Below, in pieces: positions 27,462 through 35,158 of a DNA stretch of 64,000 nt (the stretch's first letter is position 1; each line of letters begins with the position of its first letter). Origin of the DNA: Rubrivivax albus (GTDB lineage Bacteria > Pseudomonadota > Gammaproteobacteria > Burkholderiales > Burkholderiaceae_C); NCBI RefSeq assembly GCF_004016515.1, contig NZ_SACT01000010.1:1-64000 (forward strand), written 5' to 3'. Under the pieces are notes generated by a model, which was not told where the DNA came from, did not search any database, and was given only the letters and a program-made list of their open reading frames with translations. The translations under genes and the position numbers were made by a program.

Positions 27462-28679
27462 ATGCCCCTGACCGATCCAGCCTGCAAGAACGCCACGTGC
27501 CCCCCGGACAAGGCGCGCGTGCGGCTGACCGACGCCGGTGGCCTGTACCTTGAGGTCACGCCGGCCGGCGCGAAGCTGTGGCGCTGGAAGTACAGGCTCG
27601 GCCCGAAGGAAAAGCGCCTCGCCCTGGGCAGCTACCCGGATGTTTCACTATCCCAGGCCAGGAGCGACCGAGACGCCGCACGCCTGCTGCTGAGGTCAGG
27701 CACTGATCCGGTGCAGGCCCGGAAGGACGAGAAGCTCGCGAACCGGCTGAAGCTCGACCATTCCTTCGAGTCCGTCGCCCGCGCCTGGCACGAGACCTGG
27801 AAGCAGGGGAAGTCCACCAGGCACGCCGACTACGTCATCCGCCGGCTCGAACTGGACGTGTTCCCGGCGATCGGCGGCAAGCCCATCGCCGAGGTCACGG
27901 CGCCGACCTTGATCGCCGTGGCCAAGAAGGTGGAGCGCCGCGGCGCCTTGGACATCGCGCACCGGCTGTGGCAGTCGTGCGGCCAGGTCTTCGAGTACGC
28001 GGTCGCACACGGCATGGTGACGCGTAACCCGACCCGCGACATCCGCCCGGGCGCCGCACTGAAGGCGCCTCAGAAGGAATCGTTCGCCCGCCTGGCGGCG
28101 AAGGACATGCCGGAACTGCTGCGGAAGATGGCGGCCTATCAGGGGTCGGTGCACACGCGCTACGCCCTGGACCTGATCGCCCGGACCTTCGTGCGCACTG
28201 GCGAGCTCATCGGCGCGCGCTGGGAGGAGTTCGACCTCGACGCGGCCGAGTGGCGCATCCCGGCCGGACGCACCAAGATGCGGACGCCGCACATCGTGCC
28301 GCTGTCGACCCAGGCAGTCGACGCGCTGCGATGCCTGCACGAGATCAAGGGCATCGGCCCGTTCGTGTTCCCGGGCGAGCGTGACCACGAGTCCCACATG
28401 AGCAACGGCGCGATCCTGGGGGCGCTCAAGCGCATGGGGTACGCCGGCCGCATGACCGGTCACGGCTTCCGCGGCGTGGCCTCGACCATCCTGCACGAGC
28501 ATGGCTTCGACCACGTGCACATTGAGCTTCAGCTGGCCCACCAGGAGCGAAACAAGGTCTCCGCGGCCTACAACTTCGCGACCTACCTGCCAGCCCGACG
28601 CAAGATGATGCAGTGGTACAGCGACCACCTCGACCAACTGCGCCAGGGTGCGAAGGTGATTCCGTTCAAGGCGGCATGA
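27462..28679 (+). CDS. Tyrosine-type site-specific integrase (P4/DUF4102 type)
   Basis: The 405-residue recombinase has the N-terminal arm-binding DUF4102 domain (VRLTDAGGLYLEVTPAGAKL, KEKRLALGSYPDVSLSQAR), the SAM-like core-binding domain (about 100-200) and the catalytic domain. Catalytic residues are Arg246 (FVRTGEL), His334 and Arg337 (HGFR), His360 (LAHQ) and the nucleophile Tyr370. All are intact, so it should be active. Its position immediately behind tRNA-Ser and pointing inward is the normal arrangement for elements that use a tRNA 3' end as attachment site. Confidence 0.95.
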   Translation: MPLTDPACKNATCPPDKARVRLTDAGGLYLEVTPAGAKLWRWKYRLGPKEKRLALGSYPDVSLSQARSDRDAARLLLRSGTDPVQARKDEKLANRLKLDHSFESVARAWHETWKQGKSTRHADYVIRRLELDVFPAIGGKPIAEVTAPTLIAVAKKVERRGALDIAHRLWQSCGQVFEYAVAHGMVTRNPTRDIRPGAALKAPQKESFARLAAKDMPELLRKMAAYQGSVHTRYALDLIARTFVRTGELIGARWEEFDLDAAEWRIPAGRTKMRTPHIVPLSTQAVDALRCLHEIKGIGPFVFPGERDHESHMSNGAILGALKRMGYAGRMTGHGFRGVASTILHEHGFDHVHIELQLAHQERNKVSAAYNFATYLPARRKMMQWYSDHLDQLRQGAKVIPFKAA

Positions 28680-28779
28680 GCCGCACCGCGCCGGCCGGCA
28701 GCCGGCAAAGCGGGGCCCGAGACTGCGCGAACAGACCTCGGACCCCTGACCACCAACCCACCTGATGAGAGGTGAATCA

Positions 28780-29154
28780 ATGGCTACCCCGATTGTTACC
28801 CCCGACGCTGCCGTCGACCTGGCAGACCTCGTGCAGCAACTGCTCGACGCTGGCGAGCGCCGCGCGCGTGAGGGTGTCGCGCAACGCATCCTCCAGACGC
28901 TGAAGGAGGCGCAAGAGCCGGCGCCGCCGCCGGCCCCGGAGCTCCCGCCGCTTGTGGAGATCGCCCACCGCGAGTCCAACGGCCTTTTCGACGTGCTTGC
29001 CCTGCTGCGCTCTGCAGAGGAGCGGATCGACGAGTGCGGCGGCTACCAGTCCTTCCGGACCGACAAGGACTACGCGCATGACACGCTGCGGCTGCTGCAA
29101 CTGGCCCGCGAGCGCGTCCAGCAGGCGCAACACGCCTTCGATCCGTACATCTGA
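28780..29154 (+). CDS. Hypothetical protein of the element (124 aa)
   Basis: I do not recognise this protein. It is 124 residues, with an Ala/Glu-rich N-terminal helix, a Pro-rich spacer (PAPPPAPELPP), and a helical C-terminal half (SNGLFDVLALLRSAEERIDE, DYAHDTLRLLQLARERVQQA). ATG 28780 is preceded by AGAGGTG at a good distance and is preferred over ATG 28765. The gene lies between the integrase and another small gene on the same strand; no motif suggests DNA binding or catalysis. Confidence 0.65.
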   Translation: MATPIVTPDAAVDLADLVQQLLDAGERRAREGVAQRILQTLKEAQEPAPPPAPELPPLVEIAHRESNGLFDVLALLRSAEERIDECGGYQSFRTDKDYAHDTLRLLQLARERVQQAQHAFDPYI

Positions 29155-29165
29155 GGGAGGCCGGC

Positions 29166-29474
29166 ATGAGCACAACGAACCCGGCCCCGTTCGGGGACAA
29201 GATCGAGGGCAACTATCTGGTCGGAGGTGGCAAAGGGCAACCGTCGGCGCTGCAGTTCAATCCTGACGCATCCCTGCAATCCCTCATGGCGGCGGCGCAA
29301 TGGCGGGCCGACAGCCTGAGCAAGTCGCTCAACCAGTGGGCGCGGGCGAACGATGACGGCGTGCTGGCGTGGGAGGTCGCGTCGGCGCTGGAACCGTGGG
29401 CCCAGGAGATCGAGACGATCTTGGAGCAACTGGACAGCCGGATCCGCGCGCTGTCGAGTGTCTCGGATCAGTAG
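29166..29474 (+). CDS. Hypothetical protein of the element (102 aa)
   Basis: A 102-residue protein without recognised family. The first 30 residues look flexible (FGDKIEGNYLVGGGKGQPS). The rest is helical with SLQSLMAAAQWRADSLSKSL and EPWAQEIETILEQLDSRIRA. GAGGGAGG lies just upstream of the ATG. The stop TAG shares its last base with the GTG start of the next gene. The helical pattern resembles small phage-encoded accessory proteins but gives no function. Confidence 0.65.
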   Translation: MSTTNPAPFGDKIEGNYLVGGGKGQPSALQFNPDASLQSLMAAAQWRADSLSKSLNQWARANDDGVLAWEVASALEPWAQEIETILEQLDSRIRALSSVSDQ

Positions 29475-30325
29475 TGCCCACGAAGCACGACACCGGGGCC
29501 AAGCCGGCCCCGGCTTCTTCTGACCAGGCCTCCGGAGATGAGGGCACCAGCGCGGTGCGCGCGTCGAAGGGGGCAAGGAAGCGGCAAGGTCGGCGGGCGC
29601 CTGGCGGGCCAGACGGGGCCTTACCCATCTCGCGCAGATTTGCCGAGTACGCGCTGACGCATGCGCTAAAGGCGATTGCGCACGCAGGAATCCAAGTCGA
29701 GGCGGTGGAGAAGAATGGGCCGGCCCTTGCGCGCTGGTCGACTGCGTATGCGAAGAACGGCGATCGGGGCGTCGACACCCCTTCGCTGAGGCGAGACCTC
29801 GAGGCGGCGTTGTCGCTGCTTGAGGCAGGAGCGAGTTCGCACGCGTCGATCAAGCAGATTGCGCTCGCCTATGTGTCGTTGGCAGCGGCGCTTCGCCGAA
29901 GGTCGGCAACGCCGGCCGAGCTCTTGAGCGCAGCCGGGCAGGCCATCTGGGCATCGGGGTTCGTCTTTGCCGAAGTAGAAGTTGCCTTGCCGAGAGCCGT
30001 TGCGTTCGCGACGTCACAGCTTTCGACAGCGCGCGGCGCCTGGGAATCCGAACGCGAATCCGAGACCGCGCTGTGGAGACTCCGCCAAGCCACGGCAGCC
30101 GCCACGCATGGCGGCAAGGGCGGCGCGTCTAGAGCAGCGAGATTCGAGCCACTACGCGAGTGGGCGAAAGAACAGTTTGACCGACCCGAGATTCAGCGTC
30201 TGAAACGCAATCAGCAGGTCTGGGAGGTCTACAAGCTGCTGCCCCCTGAGCTCAAGGCAATCTCAGGCAATGCGCACCAGTTCCTGGAACGGGAACTGGA
30301 CAAGCGAAGGGCCAAGAAGCCGTAG
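29474..30325 (+). CDS. Hypothetical protein of the element (283 aa)
   Basis: A 283-residue protein of unknown function, probably starting with the GTG at 29474 that overlaps the preceding stop (TAGTG). The N-terminal 50 residues are polar and basic (KGARKRQGRRAPGG). The remainder is mostly helical, with HASIKQIALAYVSLAAALRR, a lysine- and glycine-rich turn THGGKGGASRAAR, and a conserved-looking C-terminus (VWEVYKLLPPELKAISGNAH). Its codon use is less GC-rich at third positions than that of the neighbours, which points to a separate origin. The start is uncertain. Confidence 0.6.
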   Translation: MPTKHDTGAKPAPASSDQASGDEGTSAVRASKGARKRQGRRAPGGPDGALPISRRFAEYALTHALKAIAHAGIQVEAVEKNGPALARWSTAYAKNGDRGVDTPSLRRDLEAALSLLEAGASSHASIKQIALAYVSLAAALRRRSATPAELLSAAGQAIWASGFVFAEVEVALPRAVAFATSQLSTARGAWESERESETALWRLRQATAAATHGGKGGASRAARFEPLREWAKEQFDRPEIQRLKRNQQVWEVYKLLPPELKAISGNAHQFLERELDKRRAKKP

Positions 30326-30362
30326 CCGCGCAACAACTGTCCACCGATTCTCACCTGTAGGG

Positions 30363-30391
30363 TGGCTATCGGGGGTTCTGTTCTGGCTATC
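30363..30391 (+). promoter_or_regulatory. Direct repeats upstream of the AlpA-like gene
   Basis: TGGCTATC occurs at 30363-30370 and 30384-30391, 21 bases apart from start to start, that is two helical turns. This lies in the 122-base gap before the AlpA-like regulator and the replication operon. Such spacing is typical of sites for a dimeric or cooperatively binding regulator; which protein binds is unknown. Confidence 0.5.
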
Positions 30392-30447
30392 ACTCCGAGA
30401 CTTCATTCGCCGACCCACACCGGGCCGCAATGAATCGAAGGAGTCGA

Positions 30448-30726
30448 ATGACAAACGCCACGAACATCCCCGCGCAGGGCTGGATCCGCGAGGGTGATCT
30501 CCTCGCCACCAAGGCGATCCCGTACCGCAGGACGAAGCTGCGCGAAGAGGTAGCGGCCGGCCGGTTCCCGAAGCCCCGCACCTTCGGCCCCCGCATGGTT
30601 GCGTATGACTGCACCCAGATCCATGACTGGATCCGCGAGCAGAGCAAGACCGCGCCGGTCGCCGACATCAAGCCCCCGAAGTCGCGCACGTCCGCACAGG
30701 CTGCCCACGCACCCGCTGCCGCCTGA
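30448..30726 (+). CDS. AlpA-like transcriptional regulator / small DNA-binding protein
   Basis: A 92-residue protein with a winged-helix-like MerR/AlpA pattern: GWIREGDLLATKAIPYRRTK, LREEVAAGRFPKPRTFGPRM and VAYDCTQIHDWIREQ. The G-R-F-P-K-P segment followed by a hydrophobic stretch and a W-I end is the hallmark of AlpA-type regulators. In P4-like and PICI-type satellites these activate the element or its excision. AAGGAG precedes ATG 30448 at 5 bases; ATG 30430 upstream is less well placed. It is first in a tightly packed operon that includes the replication genes. Confidence 0.75.
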   Translation: MTNATNIPAQGWIREGDLLATKAIPYRRTKLREEVAAGRFPKPRTFGPRMVAYDCTQIHDWIREQSKTAPVADIKPPKSRTSAQAAHAPAAA

Positions 30727-30736
30727 GGTCGGCGCG

Positions 30737-30976
30737 ATGGACGCCACCACCACGGGCGCCGGCCCGCATACCGGCATCGCCGACGCCGCGCACTCGCCAG
30801 CCGATCTCGACCCGCACAAGACGTGGGCCACCTGGCAGGCCCGCGCGGCCCTGCGTGGCCACCAGCTGCGCCGCATGGCCGATGGCCGCTGGCTGGCCTT
30901 CAGGCACGGATGGAGCCGTGAGCTTGACGACAGCGAGGTCGAGGCCTGGCTGCAGCGGATCGGAGCGCCGGCATGA
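30737..30976 (+). CDS. Hypothetical protein of the element (79 aa)
   Basis: A 79-residue protein with no clear family. The C-terminal half (WQARAALRGHQLRRMADGRW, then LDDSEVEAWLQRIGAPA) looks like a small alpha/beta fold. Its stop overlaps the next start by 4 bases (ATGA), and it begins 10 bases after the AlpA-like gene, so it is part of the same operon. The frame is open further upstream within the AlpA-like gene, but ATG 30737 avoids a long overlap. Confidence 0.6.
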   Translation: MDATTTGAGPHTGIADAAHSPADLDPHKTWATWQARAALRGHQLRRMADGRWLAFRHGWSRELDDSEVEAWLQRIGAPA

Positions 30977-31509
30977 GCGCGGCGCTCACCACCGTTCCCG
31001 CTGACCTGACCGCGCTGCCAGCGCAGATCAACGAAGCAGTACGTCGCGCTGACACGCATGCCAAAGCGGCAGTACACGCAGCTGTGCACGCTGGACGTTT
31101 GTTGTTGCAGGCCAAGTCGCAGGTCGTGCACGGCGAATGGGAAGCGTGGGTGACCACGCACTGTGACTGTGCCGTCCGCACTGCGCAGGCCTATATGCGG
31201 CTCGCCACGAAGTACGGCGAGCTGCCCCCGTCAGAAGCGCAACGCGTTGCGGAATTGCCGCTGCGACAGGCCATTCAAGCAATCGCCACCCCGGCGTCTG
31301 CGCCGGCCGCGTACCGCCCAACCTCGGAGCGCTGCTACGGCGCGCACCACGAGCGGCGCAAGACGCTGGAGATCGCAAGCAGAGCACTCAACGCCGTGTT
31401 GCGCGACGTAGGTCTCAAGGCCATCCGGCGGGAGCGGCTGATGAGTCTTCAACAGAGGCTGTCCGTCGCATTGGAAGAGGTGCAGGCTATGCTGGAGAAG
31501 GCTGCATGA
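30973..31509 (+). CDS. DUF3102-like protein
   Basis: A 178-residue protein whose first part fits the DUF3102 family of phage- and plasmid-borne proteins. It shows HAKAAVHAAVHAGRLLLQAK, VVHGEWEAWVTTHCDCAVRT and AQAYMRLATKYGEL. The family's function is not established; members often lie near replication or partition genes, as here. The C-terminal 60 residues are helical and basic. It overlaps both neighbours by 4 bases (ATGA at each end). Confidence 0.75.
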   Translation: MSAALTTVPADLTALPAQINEAVRRADTHAKAAVHAAVHAGRLLLQAKSQVVHGEWEAWVTTHCDCAVRTAQAYMRLATKYGELPPSEAQRVAELPLRQAIQAIATPASAPAAYRPTSERCYGAHHERRKTLEIASRALNAVLRDVGLKAIRRERLMSLQQRLSVALEEVQAMLEKAA

Positions 31510-31721
31510 CCACCCGCGAGCGCCCGCAACAGCGGGAGGTCGAGACGCCAGAGCAGGTGCTGGCGCTGGCCAAGGCATGGCACGCGCGGCAGGTGGAGAT
31601 CTTGCGCGCGTCGCTGGGGCCGTCGTGGCCGACGCACCGCGAGTGGGTGCTCGACTACCTGCGACAGGAGATCCGTCAGCGACTGATCGCACGGGGCTGG
31701 AGGCCGCGGGATGAGCGCTGA
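31506..31721 (+). CDS. Hypothetical protein of the element (71 aa)
   Basis: A 71-residue basic helical protein (EQVLALAKAWHARQVEILRA, PTHREWVLDYLRQEIRQRLI). It overlaps the DUF3102-like gene by 4 bases and the helicase gene by 11, so translation is probably coupled. I do not recognise a family; an accessory role to the helicase is only a guess from position. Confidence 0.6.
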   Translation: MTTRERPQQREVETPEQVLALAKAWHARQVEILRASLGPSWPTHREWVLDYLRQEIRQRLIARGWRPRDER

Positions 31722-33009
31722 AGAAGACCTCGACCTGGCGGGCCTGGGGGTCGAAGCGCCTGACGTGGTGCTCTCCAAGGCACAGCGGCCCCGCACCGCC
31801 GGCAGTAGCCGCGCGGGCCAAGCCGGGCACGACGCGAAGCGCCCCACCAGTGCCGCGCCGACGCCGGTGGCATCCAGCCTAGGGCCGCTGACCGGGCTTC
31901 CACTGAGTGACTCTGCAGCGCCAGGATGGGTTGCCAAGGTTCGCTTCTGGCAAGCGCCGGACGACCTCGACGCCAAGCCCAAGCCGGTGGCCATGGCGGT
32001 GGACACGCTGATCCAGCGCGGCAAGGTCGGCGCACTGGTGGCAGCCGGCGGGGTCGGAAAGACCACGCTGATGACGACGCTGGCCTGCTGCCACGCTACC
32101 GGCCGGCAGTTCCTGGGCATGCGGGTTGAGCCGGGATCGTTCGTGCTGCTGTCAGCCGACGACAGCCAGGAAGACCTCGACGCCGCACTGGGCCACGTCG
32201 TGCGCGCCATGAAGCTGACGCCGCAGGAGGTCGACAAGGTGCGCCAGCACGTGCGCGTCGTGAGCCTGCAGGGCGAGCCCGGCACGCGCACCTTCGCCAC
32301 GAACGTGGGCGGGTCCGTCATGTCCACCGGCATGGTCGAGTTCGTCACCAAGGCACTGGCCGGGATCGACGACCTCGTCGGCATCGCCTTCGACACCCTG
32401 CGGCAGTTCGCCGGGGGCTCGAGCAACGACGAGGAGATCGTCAAGGCGACGATCTCAGGTGCGACCGAGATCGCAGCCCTGACCGGCGCCTATGTCCTGC
32501 TGTCGCACCACACCGGCAAGAACAACTACCGCGACGGCGTGACCGACATGTACGTCGGCAGCGGGTCGGCCGCCATCGCCGACAACTGCCGGTTCGTGCT
32601 GCTGCTGCAGACCGCCACGTGGGCCGAGATCGAGTCCAAGGTCGCCCGGACTGGCCAGGAACACGGCGACCCCCTCGTGCTGACCTCGACGCGCGGCTCG
32701 CTGCTGATGCGTGCGCCGCCGCCGATCTTCCTGCACCGCGACGGGTTCCTGCTGGGCCGCATTGCCGGCGCATCGCGCACCGCTGACCAGATCGCCGACG
32801 AAGAGGACCGCGCCATCCTGGCCGCGGTGCGGGCCGGTGCTCAGACCAAGACCGCCGTCGCTTCGGCAGTGCGCCGGAACAAGACCAAGGTCTTGCGCCA
32901 GGTCGACAACCTAGTGTTCCGGGGCCTGCTGTCGCTCGGTTCCGAAAGCGGTTCCGGAAAACTGACCGTGTCGGGGCCTGGTGCTGCCTTTCTGGACAGC
33001 CAGCCATGA
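31711..33009 (+). CDS. RepA-like hexameric replicative helicase / AAA ATPase
   Basis: The 432-residue protein has an Ala/Ser/Pro-rich N-terminus of about 75 residues, then a RecA-type ATPase domain of the AAA_25/RepA group. Walker A is AAGGVGKTTLM with Lys117. FVLLSADDSQEDL, a Walker B-like GIAFDTLRQFAGG, and VLLSHHTGKNNYRDGVTDMY with the sensor-like SHHTGK follow. The C-terminal 60 residues look like a winged-helix domain (RAGAQTKTAVASAVRRNKTK). Such proteins drive replication of plasmids such as RSF1010 and of phage satellites. With the SSB-like gene nearby it implies that the element replicates after excision. Confidence 0.85.
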   Translation: MSAEEDLDLAGLGVEAPDVVLSKAQRPRTAGSSRAGQAGHDAKRPTSAAPTPVASSLGPLTGLPLSDSAAPGWVAKVRFWQAPDDLDAKPKPVAMAVDTLIQRGKVGALVAAGGVGKTTLMTTLACCHATGRQFLGMRVEPGSFVLLSADDSQEDLDAALGHVVRAMKLTPQEVDKVRQHVRVVSLQGEPGTRTFATNVGGSVMSTGMVEFVTKALAGIDDLVGIAFDTLRQFAGGSSNDEEIVKATISGATEIAALTGAYVLLSHHTGKNNYRDGVTDMYVGSGSAAIADNCRFVLLLQTATWAEIESKVARTGQEHGDPLVLTSTRGSLLMRAPPPIFLHRDGFLLGRIAGASRTADQIADEEDRAILAAVRAGAQTKTAVASAVRRNKTKVLRQVDNLVFRGLLSLGSESGSGKLTVSGPGAAFLDSQP

Positions 33010-33506
33010 CCCCCGAAAAGCGGTTCCAGAACACCGGTTCCCACCTAAGGGCTGGAACCGTGGAACCACCCCTAACCCTGACTGACGTTTCACTACGTCA
33101 GGGCGGGGTGGTCAAGGGGTGCCCAGTTCCGGGAGTTCCGGCTTGGTTCCGGAGTTCTGGAACCAGCAAGGGGTGTCCGTCATTGCCTGGTGGCGAAGGT
33201 CCGTGCGGTCGTCGCATTCCCACCAAGGCACGTTCGGCGCGCTTTCCTCCATTTCTTCCACTGCTGCGGCGCTTGGTCACTTTCGGGCGTTTCGGGCCAC
33301 TTTCTGGACATTTCGAACACCAGCAGGCCGCACGGATAGCCCTGGTCAATGAGCGCGCGATGCGCGACCGCCTGGCCGTTGACCTGGCTGCGCGAGAGGC
33401 TACCGCCGGTGCGCCGAACTGGCGGGGGCGTGCGCTTCTGTGGTCAATCGAGGCCCGCATCGCAGAACTGCAGGGCGAGATCGAGGCGCAGGGGGCCAGG
33501 TCATGA
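33006..33506 (+). CDS. Hypothetical protein of the element (166 aa), possible origin-overlapping reading frame
   Basis: A 166-residue frame starting with ATGA overlap on the helicase stop. Its first half (KGCPVPGVPAWFRSSGTSKG) reads unlike a folded protein and coincides with a repeat- and hairpin-rich DNA stretch. Only the C-terminal 60 residues (ALVNERAMRDRLAVDLAARE, GRALLWSIEARIAELQGEIE) look like a normal helical protein. A shorter protein starting within the frame, for example near 33349, is possible. The stop again overlaps the next start. Confidence 0.45.
   Translation: MTPEKRFQNTGSHLRAGTVEPPLTLTDVSLRQGGVVKGCPVPGVPAWFRSSGTSKGCPSLPGGEGPCGRRIPTKARSARFPPFLPLLRRLVTFGRFGPLSGHFEHQQAARIALVNERAMRDRLAVDLAAREATAGAPNWRGRALLWSIEARIAELQGEIEAQGARS
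33066..33111. repeat. Long two-step inverted repeat downstream of the helicase
   Basis: CCACCCC (33066-33072), taa, CCCTGAC (33076-33082), a 14-base loop, GTCAGGG (33097-33103), c, GGGGTGG (33105-33111). Fourteen base pairs form with one small asymmetric internal loop. It lies about 60 bases after the helicase gene amid several GGTTCC/GGAACC motifs. A replication origin or a regulatory RNA hairpin are both possible. Confidence 0.55.
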
Positions 33507-33763
33507 CCCGAGGATCCCTGGCCCTGGCCGCCGTCGTCGTGCTGCTGGTCGAGGCCGCCTTCGGCGATCTCGACGAGGCAACTGCAGGCCCCGCCGCTTC
33601 CTCTGCATCGCAGTCATCGCCGGAAAGCCGCGCCGATGCTGGCGATCGTGGAAGCCAGGCGCCATCGGTGCCCCCAACGGTTCCCCACCTTCCCGACCTT
33701 CACAGGTCGTCGCGCACCGAATGTGTGCAATGCCGATCGTTCGGCCAAGGAGTGACGCAATGA
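33503..33763 (+). CDS. Small putative exported or membrane protein of the element (86 aa)
   Basis: An 86-residue frame that starts within an ATGA overlap and ends within the next start codon (ATGA at 33760). The N-terminus MTRGSLALAAVVVLLVEAAF looks like a short membrane helix or signal peptide, followed by a Ser/Pro/Asp-rich tail with a C-x-x-C near the end. No family is recognised. The coupling to both neighbours is the main support. Confidence 0.4.
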   Translation: MTRGSLALAAVVVLLVEAAFGDLDEATAGPAASSASQSSPESRADAGDRGSQAPSVPPTVPHLPDLHRSSRTECVQCRSFGQGVTQ

Positions 33764-34146
33764 TGCACGCGCTGGTTACTGGCGTCTTGGTCGCAGATCC
33801 CGAGCAGCGCAGCGCACGGGGCGATAGCGACTGCGCCGTGGTGAAGATCCTGCCCGACACCGGCCCGGGAGACGGCCCTGTGGCCCTCGTCACCGCCTAC
33901 GGATCCACCGCGCGCACGCTGCTGGCGCTCACGGCCGGCGACCCCGTCGCCGTCGCCGGGCGAGCCAGGCCGGCACTGTGGGCGCGACCGGATGGGGCGA
34001 CGGTCGCGGGCCTGGACGTGCTGGCCACCTCGGTCATGACCCCCTTCGAGGTCAGGCGCAAGCGGCGGGCTGTGAGAGACGCAATCGAAGGCGCCGAGGG
34101 CGTTGCGAATTTTGCGCAATTGCCGCCTGACACGGGTCGCGAATGA
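33760..34146 (+). CDS. SSB-like single-stranded DNA-binding protein (OB fold)
   Basis: A 128-residue protein with the pattern of short OB-fold SSB/PriB-like proteins. It shows MHALVTGVLVADPEQRSARG, CAVVKILPDTG, a central VALVTAYGSTARTLLALTAG and DPVAVAGRARPALWARPDG. A basic helix FEVRRKRRAVRD follows near the C-terminus. It lacks the acidic tail of host SSB. AAGGAG precedes ATG 33760. Together with the RepA-like helicase it forms a plausible replication module. Confidence 0.7.
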   Translation: MMHALVTGVLVADPEQRSARGDSDCAVVKILPDTGPGDGPVALVTAYGSTARTLLALTAGDPVAVAGRARPALWARPDGATVAGLDVLATSVMTPFEVRRKRRAVRDAIEGAEGVANFAQLPPDTGRE

Positions 34147-34301
34147 ACTGCCCGGCGACACCCGCTTGTCCCTGGCCACTGGTTCGACGGAACCGCGCTC
34201 CGCCATCGCACAAGCCCCGCTGCAGGCCTCTCCCCAGCATGCGCACTGTTCCCCACCCCTTCCGCCGCATGGCCGGCGCTGACCACGAGAACGCACGATG
34301 A
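34143..34301 (+). CDS. Small ORF bridging the SSB-like and coiled-coil genes (52 aa)
   Basis: A 52-codon frame that begins in an ATGA overlap with the SSB-like stop and ends in an ATGA overlap with the start of the next gene. The product would start MNCPATPACPWPLVRRNRAP and is rich in Pro, Arg and Cys, without a recognisable fold. It may serve mainly to carry ribosomes across the gap (translational coupling) rather than to make a functional protein. Confidence 0.4.
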   Translation: MNCPATPACPWPLVRRNRAPPSHKPRCRPLPSMRTVPHPFRRMAGADHENAR

Positions 34302-35104
34302 ACGACACACTGACCGCCGACCTTCAAGCCAGGCTCGCGGCGACCGAGAACCAGATCGCTGAACTCGACTTCGACGCAGCGCGGGCGCGCATCAAGCGTG
34401 CCGACGAACAGGTCCAGACGCTTCGCGGAGACGCTGGGGCGCTGCACCTGATCGAGTCCCAGGAACTGCAGCACGCACGCGGCGAGGCCAAGCAGGCGCG
34501 CATCGCACTGTCCAGCCTCGAAGGCCGCCAGACGAAGCTGCAGGCCGAGGCCGCGAACCTGCGGCGCCTGCTGACTGCCCAGCAGGCCGTCGACAAGGCG
34601 GTGCCGCCCATCGCCGTCGCCGAGGGCCGTGTCGAGGCCGCTGCCGAGGCACTGCGCCAGGCGGAAGCGACTGTCGCGCGGCTGGACGCCCTGATCGACG
34701 AGGAGACCACCGCGGCTCAGGCCGCGGTCCTGACCGATGGCGCCGCGATGCTGGAAGCGGTCAAGGCCGGTGGCAACGCTCTGGCCGCGGTCCCGACCCG
34801 GGCGGACAAAGTGCAGCCTCTGAAGATCGCGCGCGCCACTGCCGACGAGGAGCGCGCGCAGGCAGAGCGGGCACTGAAGATCGAGCGGGATGCCTTGTCG
34901 AAGCTCCGGCTGCAGCTGCGGACGGCCGAGGCAACCGTCGCCGAGCTCGACTTCCTGGCCGCACGCGCGGCTTTCGTCCAGGCGGCGGGCCGCTACAAGG
35001 CCGCCCGTGTGCGCGCAAAGCAAGGCGGCTGGCGCGCACCGGATCTCGACGGCGAAGCCAATGCCGCGATGGTCGCCGACTTCGCCGCGAACGGTGATCA
35101 GTGA
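34298..35104 (+). CDS. Coiled-coil protein of the element (268 aa)
   Basis: A 268-residue protein that is almost wholly predicted helix with heptad-like repeats. Examples are LQARLAATENQIAELDFDAA, ARIALSSLEGRQTKLQAEAA, EAAAEALRQAEATVARLDAL and LRLQLRTAEATVAELDF. The phrase AELDF recurs near both ends, with ARAR/AARAA context, hinting at an internal duplication. No catalytic motif is visible. Scaffold-like or structural roles occur for such phage proteins, but no family is recognised. Confidence 0.65.
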   Translation: MNDTLTADLQARLAATENQIAELDFDAARARIKRADEQVQTLRGDAGALHLIESQELQHARGEAKQARIALSSLEGRQTKLQAEAANLRRLLTAQQAVDKAVPPIAVAEGRVEAAAEALRQAEATVARLDALIDEETTAAQAAVLTDGAAMLEAVKAGGNALAAVPTRADKVQPLKIARATADEERAQAERALKIERDALSKLRLQLRTAEATVAELDFLAARAAFVQAAGRYKAARVRAKQGGWRAPDLDGEANAAMVADFAANGDQ

Positions 35105-35158
35105 TCGGGCGGTCGCTCCTCAAGACACGCAAGGTCGGCGGCAGGTAGCACGCGGCAC

